DNA of 7,789 nt from JBOGGN01 sp050744165 (lineage in GTDB: Bacteria; Actinomycetota; Acidimicrobiia; Acidimicrobiales; Palsa-688): the NCBI GenBank assembly GCA_050744165.1, contig JBOGGN010000121.1, forward strand, positions 1 through 7,789, given 5' to 3'. The notes under the pieces are model-generated. The model did not search any database. It was not told the origin of the DNA and saw nothing but the letters and a program-made list of their open reading frames with translations. Shown here in pieces: positions 6,314 to 7,789 of the stretch. Made by a program: the position numbers and the translations under genes. Every line of letters starts with the position of its first letter. Position 1 is the first letter of the stretch.

Positions 6314-7789
6314 TGCCCCGCCCAGGATTCGTCCTCGAGGTCGATCGCAACACCCCTCCCTCCCTCTGCTGGCACGGCGAGGGCTTCAAGCTGATACGCC
6401 TGCCCAATGGCAGCCGCATCCTGTACCCGCCTGAGCCGCTGGAGGCGCTGAAGGACCCCGACGACGCTGTCCGCCAGGCACTGCTCAACCCGCTCGGGGA
6501 CTGCAAGCCGCTGCCCGAGCTGCTCTTCGCAGGCATGCGGCTCACGATCGCGTTCGACGACATTTCGCTGCCGCTGCCACCAATGGCACCCCCCGACAAC
6601 CGCCAGCGAGTCATCGAAGCGGTGCTCGACCTGGCCGCCGAGGCCGGTGTCGACGATGTGGTGCTCATCGCCGCCTTGGCGCTGCACCGACGGATGACCC
6701 CCGACGAGTTGCGCCACGCCCTCGGCGACCGCGTGTACGACGCCTTCGCACCCCATGGCACCCTGCTCCAACATGACGCTGAGGACCCCACCGCCCTGGT
6801 TCACCTGGGCTGTACCGACCTCGGCGAGGACGTGGAGATCAACCGCCGGGCCGCCGAATCTGACCTTCTTATCTACGTCAACATCAACCTGGTGGCCATG
6901 GACGGCGGCCACAAGAGCGTCGCCACCGGGCTGGCGTCCTACAAGAGCCTCCGCCACCACCACAACGTGCGCACCATGCTGCACAGCCGCAGCTTTATGG
7001 ACCAGAGCCGCTCCGAGCTGCACTCGTCCAACTGGCGAATGGGCCGGCTCATCGCTAAGAGCGGGGTGAAGATCTTCCAGATCGAGACGACGCTCAACAC
7101 CGACACGTTCCCGTCCCAGTTCGGCTTCCTCCAGCACAGGGAGTGGGAGTGGAGCCTGCGCGACAGGGCGACCTACGTCGCCACGTCGGCCGCGCTCGAC
7201 CGGACCCCTCCACGCGTGGCGCGCCAGATCTTCCACTCGATCCGCGCGCCGCACGCCCTCGTGTCGGTCCAAGCGGGAGAGGTCGAGGCCGTGCACGCCG
7301 TCACGACGGCAAACGTCTGGAAGCAGCAGGGCGTCGAGGTCCGCGGGCAGACCGACATCCTCACGATGGGTCTGCCCTACATCTCCCCGTACAACGTGAA
7401 CTCGATCATGAACCCGATCCTCGTCGCGTGCCTCGGGCTCGGGTACTTCTTCAACCTGTATCGCGGGAAGCCGCTCGTCCGGAAGGGCGGGGTCGTCATC
7501 CTGCACCACCCGACGCCCTGGGAGTTCCACCCCGGGCACCATCCGAGCTACATCGACTTCTTCGAAGAGGTGCTGAGCGACACGACGGACCCCGTCGAGA
7601 TCTCCAAGACCTACGAGGAGTCCTTCGCCACGGACCCCTGGTACGTGCACCTCTATCGGACTGGGCACGCCTATCACGGCGTCCATCCCTTCTACATGTG
7701 GTACTGGTGCGCGCACGCGCTGAGCCATGTGAGCAAGGTCATCGTCGTCGGAGGCGAGCGGGCGGCGGTGAGGCGCATGGGCTTCACAC
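6313..7789 (+). CDS. LarA-like (nickel-pincer racemase superfamily) protein, partial, at least 492 aa
   Basis: Resembles lactate racemase LarA, which interconverts 2-hydroxy-acid stereoisomers using a nickel-pincer nucleotide bound to a lysine. Visible signatures are FDDISLPLP at 81-89, where LarA has a DxTRPxP-type motif; an LHRRM segment (H125) like the LarA GTxHR site; DGGHK (K201), the likely cofactor-anchoring lysine; and a His triplet at 215-217, with H217 spaced 16 residues after K201 as H200 is from K184 in LarA. A His-rich segment lies at 398-410. The Arg of the first motif is replaced by Leu (L86), so the substrate may differ from lactate. LarA has about 425 residues; this frame is still open at 492, so it is a longer homologue. 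The ATG overlaps the dehydrogenase stop as TGATG, suggesting coupled translation. Cofactor-making LarB, LarC and LarE are not in the window. Confidence 0.85.
   Translation, partial: MPRPGFVLEVDRNTPPSLCWHGEGFKLIRLPNGSRILYPPEPLEALKDPDDAVRQALLNPLGDCKPLPELLFAGMRLTIAFDDISLPLPPMAPPDNRQRVIEAVLDLAAEAGVDDVVLIAALALHRRMTPDELRHALGDRVYDAFAPHGTLLQHDAEDPTALVHLGCTDLGEDVEINRRAAESDLLIYVNINLVAMDGGHKSVATGLASYKSLRHHHNVRTMLHSRSFMDQSRSELHSSNWRMGRLIAKSGVKIFQIETTLNTDTFPSQFGFLQHREWEWSLRDRATYVATSAALDRTPPRVARQIFHSIRAPHALVSVQAGEVEAVHAVTTANVWKQQGVEVRGQTDILTMGLPYISPYNVNSIMNPILVACLGLGYFFNLYRGKPLVRKGGVVILHHPTPWEFHPGHHPSYIDFFEEVLSDTTDPVEISKTYEESFATDPWYVHLYRTGHAYHGVHPFYMWYWCAHALSHVSKVIVVGGERAAVRRMGFT

Noticed and set aside
6166..7728. 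Open frame of 520 codons on the minus strand opposite the LarA-like gene
   Set aside because: The plus strand carries recognisable LarA signatures in a continuous frame; the antisense product has no recognisable motif.
1..7789. tRNA, rRNA, CRISPR array, insertion sequence or attachment site
   Set aside because: No such structure, transposase motif or regularly spaced repeat was seen on either strand, and coding sequence fills nearly all of the window.

Overview
The window is very GC-rich, with strong G/C preference at third codon positions, GTG starts, tightly packed genes and several starts that look leaderless. It carries a GlpX-type fructose bisphosphatase, a long fatty acyl-CoA reductase joined to a HAD domain, and actinobacterial-type dehydrogenases. 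Together these suggest an actinomycete-like bacterium (Actinomycetota, possibly Acidimicrobiia). The lineage is inferred from style and gene content; no rRNA or marker gene is present.

Layout. (1) 1-746, minus: the N-terminal 248 codons of glpX, running off the left edge. (2) 747-875: a 129-base divergent gap with -10-like elements close to both start codons. (3) 876-1921, plus: two overlapping unrecognised genes, a small acidic protein and a small membrane protein with a lysine-rich repetitive tail. (4) 1934-1954: an inverted repeat at the convergent junction. (5) 1954-2547, minus: a TetR-family regulator. (6) 2548-2571: a 24-base divergent gap packed with inverted repeats, the likely operator. 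(7) 2572 to the right edge, plus: a fatty acyl-CoA reductase/HAD fusion (782 aa), a zinc-dependent medium-chain dehydrogenase (441 aa) and a LarA-like protein (at least 492 aa, cut by the edge). The last two overlap by one base.

How the parts may work together. The TetR protein sits divergently against the reductase with inverted repeats between the two starts, so it probably represses itself and the three-gene run. The reductase should turn a fatty acyl-CoA into an aldehyde or alcohol, and the dehydrogenase could interconvert an alcohol and a carbonyl compound. The LarA-like protein belongs to a nickel-pincer racemase/epimerase superfamily that acts on 2-hydroxy acids. A pathway joining the three is inference. 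The most unusual points are the reductase-HAD fusion with a Glu in place of the second motif I Asp, the long LarA-like protein with Leu where LarA has a conserved Arg, and the repeated TANNNT-like element 5-7 bases before start codons.
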